From NCBI GenBank assembly GCA_036260255.1, contig DATAAF010000068.1, forward strand, positions 1-31,729: DNA of 31,729 nt. The letters are read 5' to 3'. Both the position numbers and the translations under genes were made by a program. Below, piece after piece: positions 15,724 through 23,677 of this stretch; positions within the stretch are counted from its first letter, which is position 1, and each line of letters begins with the position of its first letter. The notes under the pieces were generated by a model, which made no database searches, had not been told where the DNA came from, and saw only the letters and a program-made list of their open reading frames with translations. Source of the stretch: DASZJY01 sp036260255. Its GTDB lineage: Bacteria > Actinomycetota > Acidimicrobiia > Acidimicrobiales > AC-14.

Positions 15724-17412
15724 ATGACCGTCACGGACACGCCGCCCGAGGCCCCCGAGGCCCCGGAGGAGGCGGACGCCGAAGAGCCGGCGCCCGTCGC
15801 CGCGCCGTGGCCGCCGGCCACCGACCACAAGGTGATCGGCACGATCTTCGTGGTGGTGGCCGTCCTGTCGCTGGTCGTGTCGGGCGCCATCGCGCTGGTC
15901 ATGCGGGCGCAGCTCAGCGGCCCCGACATGGACATCGTCGGGCGGGTGACCTACGGGGAGCTGTTCACCCTGCACGGCACCCTTGCCGTGTTCGGCTTCC
16001 TCGCACCCGTCTGGGTGGGGCTGGCCACCGCGGTGGTGCCCCTGCAGATCGGGGCCGCCCGCCTCGCCTTCCCCCGGCTGCAGGCTCTCTGCCTCTGGGT
16101 GATCGTCGCCGGGATCGCCATGATGGCGGCGTCGCCGTTCGTCAAGGGCGGCGACGTGGTGAGCGGGTGGGCGTTGAGCTCGCCGATCCCCGAAGGGCCC
16201 GCCTTCAGGGGGAACGGCCCCGACTTGTTGATCCTCGGGCTGGGCCTGGTGAGCGTCGCCCTGGTCCTCGCCTTCACCAACCTCCTCGTCACGGTGGTCA
16301 AGCTGCGGGCGCCCGGGCTCACCCTGCGGCGCACGCCCCTGTTCTCGTGGTCGGTGCTGGTCGCCGGCGCCGTCGTGCTTCTCGCCCTCCCCGTGCTCGT
16401 GGCCGGCCTCGGCATGCTGTTCATGGACCGCCACTACGGCGGGCACATCTTCCGGGGCTTCACCGGCTCGCTCGGCGGCAACCCCAACGTGTGGCCGAGG
16501 CTGTTCTGGTTCGCCGCCTACCCGCTCCTGTGGGCGTTGCTCCTGCCCGCCCTCGGAGCGGTGTCCGACATCGTCGCCACCTTCGCCCGCCGCCGCCTCT
16601 TCTCCCACGCCCGGGCGGTCGCCGCGGTCGGCGCGGTCGGCGTGCTCGCCTTCGCCGGGTGGGGCAGCGAGACGCCCGGGCTGTCGCGGGCCCGTCTCCT
16701 CTTCGGCGCCGGCGCCCTGCTGGTGCTGGCCCCGGTGGCGTCGCTGGTCCTGAACTGGCTGGCCACCCTCGTCACCGGGCGATGCCAGCGCCAGGCGTCC
16801 CCCCGGTCGCTGGCCGCCCTGCCCATGGTCGTCGCGCTGGGCTTCGTCACCGTCCTGGTTGTGGGCTTGGGCGGTGGTGCCATCGCCGCCCTCACGGCGG
16901 GGACGAGCAGCCACCGCAACTACTGGCAAGTGGCCACCCAGCACACGCTCTTCTTCGGTGCCGCCACCCTCGGCGTGGTCGCCGCGCTCGCCTACTGGGC
17001 GCCCAAGCTCTGGGGCCGCCACCTCTCCGACAAGGGCGGGAAGCTGACCGCCGTGCTGCTCGTCGGCGGCATGCACCTCACCTTCCTGCCCATGTTCGTC
17101 CTGGGGATCCAGAACATGCGGGTGCACCTCTTCACCTACGAGTCGGGCGACGACTTCGGCCCCGCCAACCTGGTCGCCACGGTCGGGGCGGTCGTCACCG
17201 TCCTGGGCGTGGCGGTGCTCGCCCTCGACCTCCTCGTCAGCGTGATCGCCCGCAGGGGACGGCGGGCCGACGGCGACCCGTGGCAGGGTCACACCCTCGA
17301 GTGGGCGACCTCCTCGCCGCCGCCCGGCCACAACTTCGACCGCCTGCCCGAGATCCGCTCGGAGGCGCCGTTGCTCGACCTCCGCACCGCGGCGGGGGAG
17401 GCGGTGGGCTGA
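15724..17412 (+). CDS. Degenerate heme-copper oxidase subunit I homologue without CuB site
   Basis: A 562-residue, roughly 12-helix COX1-family protein that aligns along its length with the normal subunit I at 20905-23043 (shared TDHKVIG/TIDHKKIG, VPLQIGA, AFPRL, RLFWF, DPW..HTLEW, SSPPP). Low-spin heme ligands are kept: H84 (FTLHGT) and H407 (ATQHTLFFG). Catalytic residues are lost. The CuB histidine of GHPEVY is Y266 and the cross-linked tyrosine is W270 (AAYPLLW). The helix VII His pair is P318-G319 (WGSETPG). The high-spin heme ligand is T405. The D-channel aspartate is R113 and the K-channel lysine is L341. It therefore cannot reduce oxygen in the normal way. The frame is intact and the next gene overlaps its stop by one base, so it is not a pseudogene. 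Its role is unknown; electron transfer is my inference. Confidence 0.88.
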   Translation: MTVTDTPPEAPEAPEEADAEEPAPVAAPWPPATDHKVIGTIFVVVAVLSLVVSGAIALVMRAQLSGPDMDIVGRVTYGELFTLHGTLAVFGFLAPVWVGLATAVVPLQIGAARLAFPRLQALCLWVIVAGIAMMAASPFVKGGDVVSGWALSSPIPEGPAFRGNGPDLLILGLGLVSVALVLAFTNLLVTVVKLRAPGLTLRRTPLFSWSVLVAGAVVLLALPVLVAGLGMLFMDRHYGGHIFRGFTGSLGGNPNVWPRLFWFAAYPLLWALLLPALGAVSDIVATFARRRLFSHARAVAAVGAVGVLAFAGWGSETPGLSRARLLFGAGALLVLAPVASLVLNWLATLVTGRCQRQASPRSLAALPMVVALGFVTVLVVGLGGGAIAALTAGTSSHRNYWQVATQHTLFFGAATLGVVAALAYWAPKLWGRHLSDKGGKLTAVLLVGGMHLTFLPMFVLGIQNMRVHLFTYESGDDFGPANLVATVGAVVTVLGVAVLALDLLVSVIARRGRRADGDPWQGHTLEWATSSPPPGHNFDRLPEIRSEAPLLDLRTAAGEAVG

Positions 17413-18044
17413 TGGCGATCACCACGCCCACCTCGGCCACGCCGGTCACTCCGGAGGCCGTCGACCCCGGGCCGTCCCGGCCGTGGTCGCCGCCCCGAGG
17501 CACCACCATGCTGGCGACGCTCCTCTTGTTGGCCGCCGAGGGCATGCTCTTGGCCGCCCTGCTGGCCACCTACTTCACGATCAAGGCCGGTGCCCCTCTG
17601 TGGCCACCGTCGGGCGTCCACCTCAACACCTACATCCCCACCGTGGTGACCATCACCGTGGCGATGGCCGCCTGCTCGGCGGGCTGGATGCTGTTCGCGG
17701 TGCGGCGCAACGACCAGCGCAACGCGTTCGCGGCGGCCGTGCTGACCGTGGTGCTGGGCGTGGCTGTCGCCAACGGCGAGTGGTACTGGATCACCAGGGC
17801 CGGGTTCGGCGTGGGCAAGCACGCCTACGGGGCCCTCTTCCACGCCCTGGCCGGGCTCCACCTCGTCCATGTGGTCGCCGGGGTGGTGATGCTGATGGTC
17901 GTCGCCGGCCAGACGCTGGCCGGCCACTTCAGCAGCGAGGACCACGAGCCCGTCCGGGCCGCCGCCTACTTCTGGCAGTTCGGCAACGTCGTGTGGCTCG
18001 CCGTGCTGTGCGCCCTGTTCTTCTTCGCCTCGCACAACCAGTGA
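17412..18044 (+). CDS. Cytochrome oxidase subunit III homologue paired with the degenerate subunit I
   Basis: A 210-residue membrane protein of the COX3 family with about five helices. It matches the normal subunit III in the window at LLLLAAEGMLLAALLATYF (glutamate kept) and LFHALAGLHLVHVVAGVVML. Near the end, WHFVDIVW of the normal protein is WQFGNVVW here, so the His and Asp are replaced. The ATG shares its A with the upstream stop (TGATG), implying coupled translation with the degenerate subunit I. The N-terminal 30 residues are Pro/Thr-rich and cytoplasmic. It probably forms a complex with that protein. It may be annotated simply as subunit III elsewhere. Confidence 0.85.
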   Translation: MAITTPTSATPVTPEAVDPGPSRPWSPPRGTTMLATLLLLAAEGMLLAALLATYFTIKAGAPLWPPSGVHLNTYIPTVVTITVAMAACSAGWMLFAVRRNDQRNAFAAAVLTVVLGVAVANGEWYWITRAGFGVGKHAYGALFHALAGLHLVHVVAGVVMLMVVAGQTLAGHFSSEDHEPVRAAAYFWQFGNVVWLAVLCALFFFASHNQ

Positions 18045-18053
18045 CGGCCTGAC

Positions 18054-19049
18054 GTGCTCACGCAGTCCGCCAAGGTCTTCCTGCCCATATCGGTCGTCGG
18101 CCTGGTGTTCGGCGTGGGGTACATGGTGCTGACGGGGAACCGGGACGGGTTCCTGCTCCTGCTCTTCCTGTCGGTGGTGGCGGCGTGCGCCGGCATCGCC
18201 GTCGCCCGGGTGCGAGAGAACGAGTTCGCCCCCACCGTCCCCGCCGACGCCCCCGCCCCCGAGTACCACGACGTCGTCCCCGGCCGGCCCCTGGCCGGCG
18301 GCCTGTGGGCCGCCACCGGCGCCCTGGCGTTCACGCTCCTGCTGGTCGGCTTCGTCCTGGGCCCGCTGGCCACCGCAGGCGGGCTTGTGGTGGCGGCGGC
18401 GACGGTCGTCGGGTGGATGACCACCGTCTCCAGCGAGCACACCGGCCGGCGCATCGACCTGGCCCCTCTCGGCCTGCCCGTCCTCGGCCTCTGCACGATC
18501 TTCGCCCTCATGTTCTGCATCTCCCGGGTGCTGCTGGCGGTGCCCGAGCAGGCGTCGACCGCCATCGCCCTCGCCGTGGCGGTCGTCATCCTCGGTGGCG
18601 CCTCGGTGGTCGCCATGCGGCCGAGGGTGTCGAGCCGTGCGCTCGCCGGGGTCCTGGCCCTCTCCGCGGTGCTGCTCACGGCCGGGGGCATCATCGCTGC
18701 CGCCGTCGGCCAGCGAGAGGTCCACAAGCCGGCGGGCGTGTCGGCCGGCCCCGTCTCGATCGAGGCGGTGAACAGCCAGTTCGACCTGACCGAGTTCGAG
18801 CTACAGGCCGACATCCCGGCGCAGATCAGGTTCCACAACAAGGACGAGAACGTCCCCCACAACGTGGCGATCTACGGTGACGACAAGTACACCCAGGAGA
18901 TCTTCGTCGGCGACATCCTCCCGGGGCCGATCACCATCGAGTACCGCCTCGAGGCGCCGCATCCCGGCGAGTACTTCTTCCGCTGTGACGTGCACCCCAA
19001 CATGGCCGGCAAGGTGAAGGTGGTGGCCGCCGAAGGAGAGGAGCACTGA
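18054..19049 (+). CDS. Polytopic membrane protein with C-terminal blue-copper (cupredoxin) domain
   Basis: A 331-residue protein. About seven hydrophobic helices occupy residues 9-220, and a cupredoxin domain follows on the outer face (about 230-327). The type-1 copper ligands are complete: H269 (VPHNVAIY), C311, H314 and M317 (FRCDVHPNMAGKV). Only one cysteine is present in the loop, so it is a mononuclear electron-transfer copper and not the binuclear CuA centre of subunit II. The start is a GTG 9 bases after the subunit III-like gene. Position and copper type suggest it is the redox partner of the degenerate oxidase proteins. The membrane part does not match anything I can name. Confidence 0.82.
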   Translation: MLTQSAKVFLPISVVGLVFGVGYMVLTGNRDGFLLLLFLSVVAACAGIAVARVRENEFAPTVPADAPAPEYHDVVPGRPLAGGLWAATGALAFTLLLVGFVLGPLATAGGLVVAAATVVGWMTTVSSEHTGRRIDLAPLGLPVLGLCTIFALMFCISRVLLAVPEQASTAIALAVAVVILGGASVVAMRPRVSSRALAGVLALSAVLLTAGGIIAAAVGQREVHKPAGVSAGPVSIEAVNSQFDLTEFELQADIPAQIRFHNKDENVPHNVAIYGDDKYTQEIFVGDILPGPITIEYRLEAPHPGEYFFRCDVHPNMAGKVKVVAAEGEEH

Positions 19050-19669
19050 GGCGAGTTCGGCATCCGCTCCTCCTCCTCGTCCTTCTCCAGGCTCTCGTGG
19101 GCGCCGCCTGCGGCGGCGACGACGACGAGGCCGGCGGGCCCACGACGACTTCGGTACCGACGGTCGCGACCGCCTCGACCGTCGCTCCCACGACCGCCTC
19201 GCCCACCACCGCGGCGGTCCGGCTCGGTGCCACCTCGCGACTGCGAGTCGACGGCGTGGGACCGGTGCGCTTCGGCATGAGCGTCGACGAGGCCAGGCGG
19301 GTGGCGGGAGTCCCGGTGCAGGCGATCGACGGTCCCTACTGCAGGGGGTTCCGCACCACCGGCGACGCCCCGGTAGAGGTGCTGGCCGAGGCCAGCGAGC
19401 GCATCAACCTCGTCATCGTCGCCGACCCGCCGATCCGCACCCAGTCGGGCATCGCCGTCGGGAGCGCCAGGGCGGACGTGCTGGCCGCCTATCCCGGTCA
19501 GGTCGAGGTCCGGCCGGGGGCCCCCGGCCCTCACTGGCTCGTCTACCGGGCGCGCGACCCGGCCCTGGCGGCGTTCTCGCTGGTCTTCCAGATTGACGAC
19601 GGCGGCCGGGTCAGGACGATGAAGGCGGGCGTCCGCGAGCGGGCCGAGGCCGACGAGAACTGCGCGTAA
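19046..19669 (+). CDS. Putative lipoprotein of unknown function
   Basis: In frame with the clear coding region, the sequence reads LRRVRHPLLLLVLLQALVG then AACGGDDDE. This is a basic, hydrophobic signal peptide followed by a cysteine and an acidic stretch typical of lipoproteins. The only in-frame start upstream is the CTG at 19046, which overlaps the previous stop (CTGA) and has AAGGAG 7 bases upstream. A GTG at 19097 would cut off the signal peptide. A Thr/Ala/Pro linker (about residues 32-58) is followed by a globular domain (RLRVDGVGPVRFGMSVDEAR...) with two cysteines. The function is not recognisable. It is the last gene before a strong hairpin. Confidence 0.65.
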   Translation: MRRVRHPLLLLVLLQALVGAACGGDDDEAGGPTTTSVPTVATASTVAPTTASPTTAAVRLGATSRLRVDGVGPVRFGMSVDEARRVAGVPVQAIDGPYCRGFRTTGDAPVEVLAEASERINLVIVADPPIRTQSGIAVGSARADVLAAYPGQVEVRPGAPGPHWLVYRARDPALAAFSLVFQIDDGGRVRTMKAGVRERAEADENCA

Positions 19670-19724
19670 GAGCGTGCTGTCCCATCGTGCCGACGCTCCG
19701 ACCAAGGTGGGTCAGCACGCTCTT
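19668..19724 (+). terminator. Strong hairpin after the lipoprotein gene
   Basis: AAGAGCGTGCTG (19668-19679) is perfectly complementary to CAGCACGCTCTT (19713-19724). After one T-T mismatch the stem continues with CCCA/TGGG. It begins in the stop codon and separates the degenerate-oxidase operon from the normal oxidase operon. The remaining bases up to 19831 hold the coxB leader, with AAGGGGAGGA as ribosome binding site. Confidence 0.75.
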
Positions 19725-19831
19725 CGCAGTGGCGTGGCGGCAATTGGACGATTGCCCGATCGACGGGTGACAGTGGTAGCAGCGATCGAGAGGCCGGCCG
19801 CACGGTACGGCCGAAGGGGAGGACACCGGGA

Positions 19832-20875
19832 GTGACGAGGCTGGCCAGGGGGCGGGCGGTGCGATCACCCGTCCGTTCCCGGCGTCTCCGCCGCCCCGCC
19901 GCCGCCCTCGGCCTGCTGGCGCTGCTGGCGGCCGGGTGCGCCAAGAACGCGCCGATGGACACCCTCGATCCCGAGGGGCCCAACGCCCGCACGATCGACA
20001 ACCTCATAAACCCGGTGTTCATCGTGGCCGCGGTGATCTTCGTCCTCGTCGAGGGCATGGTCCTGGTCTTCACCCTGCGGTACCGCCACCGCGACGACGC
20101 CCCCGAGCCCGTGCAGGTCCACGGCAACACCAAGCTCGAGGTCGGCTGGACGCTGGTGCCCGCCCTCATCCTCGTTGCCGTGGCCATCCCCACCATCGCC
20201 ACGATCTTCAAGCTGGCGCAGAAGCCCAAGGACGCCATCAACGTCACCGTGACCGCCCGCCAGTTCTGGTGGGAGTACAACTACCCAGACCTCGGTGTGG
20301 TGACGGCCAACGAGCTCCACATGCCCACCGGCCGCAAGCTCGAGCTCACCCTCCAGGGCGCGGACGTGATCCACAGCTTCTGGGTCCCCAAGCTGACTGG
20401 GAAGACCGACGTGGTGCCGGGCCGCCAGAACCACATGAACATCAGCGCCGACAAGCCCGGCATCTACCTGGGCCAGTGCACCGAGTTCTGCGGCCTGAGC
20501 CACGCCAACATGCGCCTCAAGGCGATCGTCCACACGCCGGCCGACTTCGACGCCTGGGTCGCCTCCCAGCGCCAGGGCCCGTCCACCCCGGCCCCGGGCT
20601 CGCCCGCCGCTGCCGGGGCCGAGCTCTTCACCAGCAAAGGGTGCGGGGGCTGCCACACTGTCGAGGGTGTCTCGAGGGGCAGGGTCGGCCCCAACCTGAC
20701 CCATTTCGCCAGCCGCACGAGCTTCGCCGGGAGCATGTTCGAGATGAACGCGGAGAACATCGCCGAGTGGCTCCGGGACCCGCCGGGGGTCAAACCCGGC
20801 TCGAAGATGCCCGACCTCAACCTGAGTGCCGACGAGACCACCAAGCTCGTCGCCTATCTCCAGTCCCTGCGATGA
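19832..20875 (+). CDS. ctaC: Cytochrome c oxidase subunit II fused to cytochrome c (caa3 type)
   Basis: A 347-residue electron-entry subunit. It has a lipoprotein-type signal with LLAAGC (C36) and two membrane helices. The CuA domain has H181 (VIHSFWVP), C216, E218, C220, H224 and M227 (GQCTEFCGLSHANM), so the binuclear CuA site is complete. A C-terminal cytochrome c domain carries CGGCH (C271, C274, H275) with the likely axial M326 (SKMPDL). Electrons would pass from heme c to CuA to subunit I. The GTG start is supported by GGAGG 9 bases upstream. Subunit I follows 29 bases later. Confidence 0.95.
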   Translation: MTRLARGRAVRSPVRSRRLRRPAAALGLLALLAAGCAKNAPMDTLDPEGPNARTIDNLINPVFIVAAVIFVLVEGMVLVFTLRYRHRDDAPEPVQVHGNTKLEVGWTLVPALILVAVAIPTIATIFKLAQKPKDAINVTVTARQFWWEYNYPDLGVVTANELHMPTGRKLELTLQGADVIHSFWVPKLTGKTDVVPGRQNHMNISADKPGIYLGQCTEFCGLSHANMRLKAIVHTPADFDAWVASQRQGPSTPAPGSPAAAGAELFTSKGCGGCHTVEGVSRGRVGPNLTHFASRTSFAGSMFEMNAENIAEWLRDPPGVKPGSKMPDLNLSADETTKLVAYLQSLR

Positions 20876-20904
20876 CCGACCAGGCCCGCGGAGGCAACCA
20901 CTAG

Positions 20905-23043
20905 ATGGCGATCGTCACCGAACCCCCCCGACCCGCCCAGGCACCCCCGCCGCCGGCGCGGCTCCTCGGCCGGCCCACCGGCTACACCAAGGGCGTCTGG
21001 TCGTGGATCACCACCATCGACCACAAGAAGATCGGCATCCTCTACATCGCCACCGCCTTCGTCTTCTTCCTGATCGGTGGCATCGAGGCCCTGCTGCTGC
21101 GCCTCCAGCTGGGCTCGCCCGAGAACACCGTCCTCAGCGCCGAGATGTACAACCAGGTCTTCACCATGCACGGCACGACCATGATCTTCCTGGTGATCAT
21201 GCCGCTGTCCGCCGGGCTGGCGAACTACCTCCTGCCCCTGCAGATCGGCGCCCGGGACGTCGCCTTCCCCCGGCTCAACGCCTTCGGGTACTGGACGTTC
21301 CTGGTCGGCGGCCTCTTCATGTACTCGAGCTTCTTCCTGGGCGGCATGCCCAACGGGGGCTGGTTCGGCTACGCCCCCCTGAGCAGCACCATGCCCGGCT
21401 ACAACATGGACTACTGGACGCTCGGCCTGCAGATCCTGGGCATCGCCTCGCTCACCGGGGCCATCAACCTGATCGTCACCACCATCAACATGCGGGCGCC
21501 GGGCATGAGCCTGTTCCGCATGCCGGTGTTCACCTGGATGACGCTCGTCGCCCAGTTCCTGCTGCTGTTCGCCATGCCGGTGATCGCCGTGGCCCTGTTC
21601 CTGCTCATGTTCGACCGGCAGTTCGGGGCCAACTTCTTCGACGCCCAGGCGGGCTCCGATCCGCTCCTCTGGCAGCACCTGTTCTGGCTCTTCGGCCATC
21701 CCGAGGTCTACATCCTCATCCTGCCGGCCATGGGCATCGTGTCCGAGGTCATCCCCGTCTTCTCCCGGAAGCCGCTGTTCGGCTACCAGGTGATGGTGTT
21801 CTCGGGCATCGCAATCGGCTTCATGGGATGGGGGGTCTGGGCCCATCACATGTTCGCCAGCGGGCTGGGGCCGGTCGCCGTCTCCGCCTTCGCGGCGTCG
21901 ACCATGTTCATCGCCGTACCCACCGGCGTGAAGATCTTCAACTGGCTGGCGACCCTGTGGCGGGGGAAGATCAAGCTCACCACGCCGCTGCTCTTCGCGG
22001 TGGGCTTCGTGGCCATGTTCACCATCGGCGGCCTGTCGGGGGTGACCCACGGCGTGGTGCCGGCCGACACGCAGCAGACCGACACGTACTACATCGTCGC
22101 CCACTTCCACTACGTGCTCTTCGGCGGGAGCATCTTCGGGTTGTTCGCCGGCGCCTACTACTGGTACCCGAAGATCACCGGCAAGATGCTCGACGAGCGG
22201 CTGGGGAAGCTGCACTTCTGGCTGATGATGATCGGGTTCAACATGACCTTCGGGCCGTTCCACATCCTCGGCCTGCAGGGCATGCCCCGGCGGATCTACA
22301 CCTACCCCTCGAACCACGGATGGGACTTCTGGAACTTCGTCTCCACCATCGGCTCGTTCGTCATCGCGGTGGGGATCCTCGTGTTCATCTACAACATGTG
22401 GGTCACCCGCAAGAGCCGCAAGGTCGGCGCCGACCCCTGGGACGCCCGCACCCTCGAGTGGAGCATCCCGTCGCCCCCCCCCGAGTACAACTTCGCCGAG
22501 ATCCCCCTCGTGGTCGCCCGCGACGACTTCTGGCACACCAAGTACAGCGAGGACGAGCAGGGCCGCCCCGTCCCCCGCACCCCCGAGGAGCACTCGGCCG
22601 ACATGGAGACGGAGGGGGCGATCCGCGCCGCCGTGGACGAGGACGGCGCGGGCGGCGACGGGTCGTCGGACGGCCGGGCCTCCGGTGACGCCGAGCAGGG
22701 CGAGGACGCGCAGGCGGAGGCCGACGGCGAGCACGGCGACGGCGAGCACGGCGAGGGCGAGCACGGCGACGACGAGCACGGCGACGGCGAGCACGGCGAC
22801 GCCGAGCACGGCGAGCCGCACATCCACCTCCCGTCGCCGTCGTACTGGCCCTTCGTGGCCTCGGTCGGCCTGGCGGTGATCGGCTACGGCCTCATCTACC
22901 GGGTGTGGATCGTCGCCATCCTGGGCGCGATCTGGGTGCTCGGCAGCATCTACGCCTGGGGGCTGGAGCCGGCGACCGCGCCGGAGGAAGAGCAGCCCGA
23001 GGCGTCGACCGAGCTCGAGCACGTGTCCGGGCACCGAGGATGA
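20905..23043 (+). CDS. ctaD: Cytochrome c oxidase subunit I with His-rich linker and C-terminal helix pair
   Basis: The catalytic oxygen-reducing, proton-pumping subunit. All key residues are present: H89 and H402 (low-spin heme), H265 with Y269 (FGHPEVYIL), H314-H315 (WAHHMF), H400 (AHFHYV), D118 (D channel) and K343 (K channel). After the usual end (about residue 555) comes an acidic region with six GEHGD-type pentapeptides (608-637), then SPSYWPFVASVGLAV and two more helices. The helix pair resembles the small actinobacterial subunit IV (CtaF), although a separate COX4-type gene lies downstream, so this assignment is inference. At 712 residues it is longer than the usual 550-600. A GGAGG precedes the ATG. 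Confidence 0.95.
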   Translation: MAIVTEPPRPAQAPPPPARLLGRPTGYTKGVWSWITTIDHKKIGILYIATAFVFFLIGGIEALLLRLQLGSPENTVLSAEMYNQVFTMHGTTMIFLVIMPLSAGLANYLLPLQIGARDVAFPRLNAFGYWTFLVGGLFMYSSFFLGGMPNGGWFGYAPLSSTMPGYNMDYWTLGLQILGIASLTGAINLIVTTINMRAPGMSLFRMPVFTWMTLVAQFLLLFAMPVIAVALFLLMFDRQFGANFFDAQAGSDPLLWQHLFWLFGHPEVYILILPAMGIVSEVIPVFSRKPLFGYQVMVFSGIAIGFMGWGVWAHHMFASGLGPVAVSAFAASTMFIAVPTGVKIFNWLATLWRGKIKLTTPLLFAVGFVAMFTIGGLSGVTHGVVPADTQQTDTYYIVAHFHYVLFGGSIFGLFAGAYYWYPKITGKMLDERLGKLHFWLMMIGFNMTFGPFHILGLQGMPRRIYTYPSNHGWDFWNFVSTIGSFVIAVGILVFIYNMWVTRKSRKVGADPWDARTLEWSIPSPPPEYNFAEIPLVVARDDFWHTKYSEDEQGRPVPRTPEEHSADMETEGAIRAAVDEDGAGGDGSSDGRASGDAEQGEDAQAEADGEHGDGEHGEGEHGDDEHGDGEHGDAEHGEPHIHLPSPSYWPFVASVGLAVIGYGLIYRVWIVAILGAIWVLGSIYAWGLEPATAPEEEQPEASTELEHVSGHRG
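22726..22815 (+). repeat. Six in-frame copies of a 15-bp repeat (GEHGD)
   Basis: Six consecutive 15-base units of the form GGCGAGCACGGCGAC encode GEHGD, GEHGE, GEHGD, DEHGD, GEHGD and AEHGE within subunit I. The repeat gives six evenly spaced histidines among acidic residues and is followed by PHIHL. Confidence 0.9.
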
Positions 23044-23056
23044 GGGGCGGCGGCCG

Positions 23057-23677
23057 GTGACCGTCACCACGTCGGAGGGCACCCACGTCGCCGAGGCGCC
23101 GCCCGGGCACCCACCCACGTCCACCGGGCTCAGCAACGAGAAGGTGGCGATGTGGGCGTTCCTGGGCTCGGAGTGCCTCCTCTTCGGCGCCCTGATCTCC
23201 ACCTACCTGCTGTTCAAGGGCCGGAGCCTCGAGGGCACGGTCAAGCCCGAAGACGTCTACGACATCCCCTACACGTCGGTGAGCTCGTTCGTGCTGCTGA
23301 TGAGCAGCCTCACCATGGTCCTGGCCCTGGCCGCCATCCAGCGGGGCGACCACCGCCGGCTGCGGGTGTGGCTCCTCACCACCGCCCTCCTCGGCGCGTC
23401 GTTCGTGGCCGGCCAGATGTACGAGTTCACCGTCTTCTACCGAGAGGGGCTGAAGATCTCGGCCAGCCTGTTCGGGAGCAGCTTCTATGTCCTCACCGGG
23501 TTCCACGGGGCTCACGTCACCATCGGCGTGCTGATGCTCCTGTCCCTGTGGGGCCTCTCGATGCGGGGCAAGCTCCCGACGTCCCGGTCGGAGACCGTCG
23601 AGCTGGTCGGGCTCTACTGGCACTTCGTCGACATCGTGTGGATCGTGATCTTCACCGTCGTGTACCTCATCCCCTGA
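23057..23677 (+). CDS. ctaE: Cytochrome c oxidase subunit III
   Basis: A 206-residue COX3-family membrane protein with five helices. It has SNEKVAMWAFLGSECLLFGAL (conserved glutamate), FYVLTGFHGAHVTIGVLML and YWHFVDIVWIVIFTVVYL, all standard for subunit III. It lacks heme and copper and stabilises subunit I. The GTG start lies 13 bases after the subunit I stop. The stop codon shares a base with the ATG of the next gene (TGATG). It is a useful reference for the diverged paralogue at 17412. Confidence 0.94.
   Translation: MTVTTSEGTHVAEAPPGHPPTSTGLSNEKVAMWAFLGSECLLFGALISTYLLFKGRSLEGTVKPEDVYDIPYTSVSSFVLLMSSLTMVLALAAIQRGDHRRLRVWLLTTALLGASFVAGQMYEFTVFYREGLKISASLFGSSFYVLTGFHGAHVTIGVLMLLSLWGLSMRGKLPTSRSETVELVGLYWHFVDIVWIVIFTVVYLIP

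Noticed and set aside
15658..17331. Minus-strand open frame extending ctaG upstream to 866 codons
   Set aside because: It runs antisense through the degenerate subunit I gene and reads as Gly/Glu/Arg/His-rich sequence with no family match; ctaG begins near 15567 or 15657.
15724..17412. Calling the degenerate subunit I a pseudogene
   Set aside because: The frame is intact, helices and both low-spin heme histidines are kept, and translation is coupled to the next gene; loss is confined to catalytic positions.
20872..20904. Ten-codon frame MTDQARGGNH between subunits II and I
   Set aside because: It is too short to support as a gene and contains the ribosome binding site for subunit I; the ATGA overlap may be incidental.
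22726..22815. Short tandem repeats as a possible CRISPR array
   Set aside because: Units are 15 bases, directly adjacent with no spacers, and translate in frame as part of subunit I.
20854..23202. Antisense open frame of 782 codons over oxidase subunit I
   Set aside because: Composition is low-complexity Glu/Gly/His/Val typical of the reverse of a GC-rich gene; the plus strand encodes clear subunit I.
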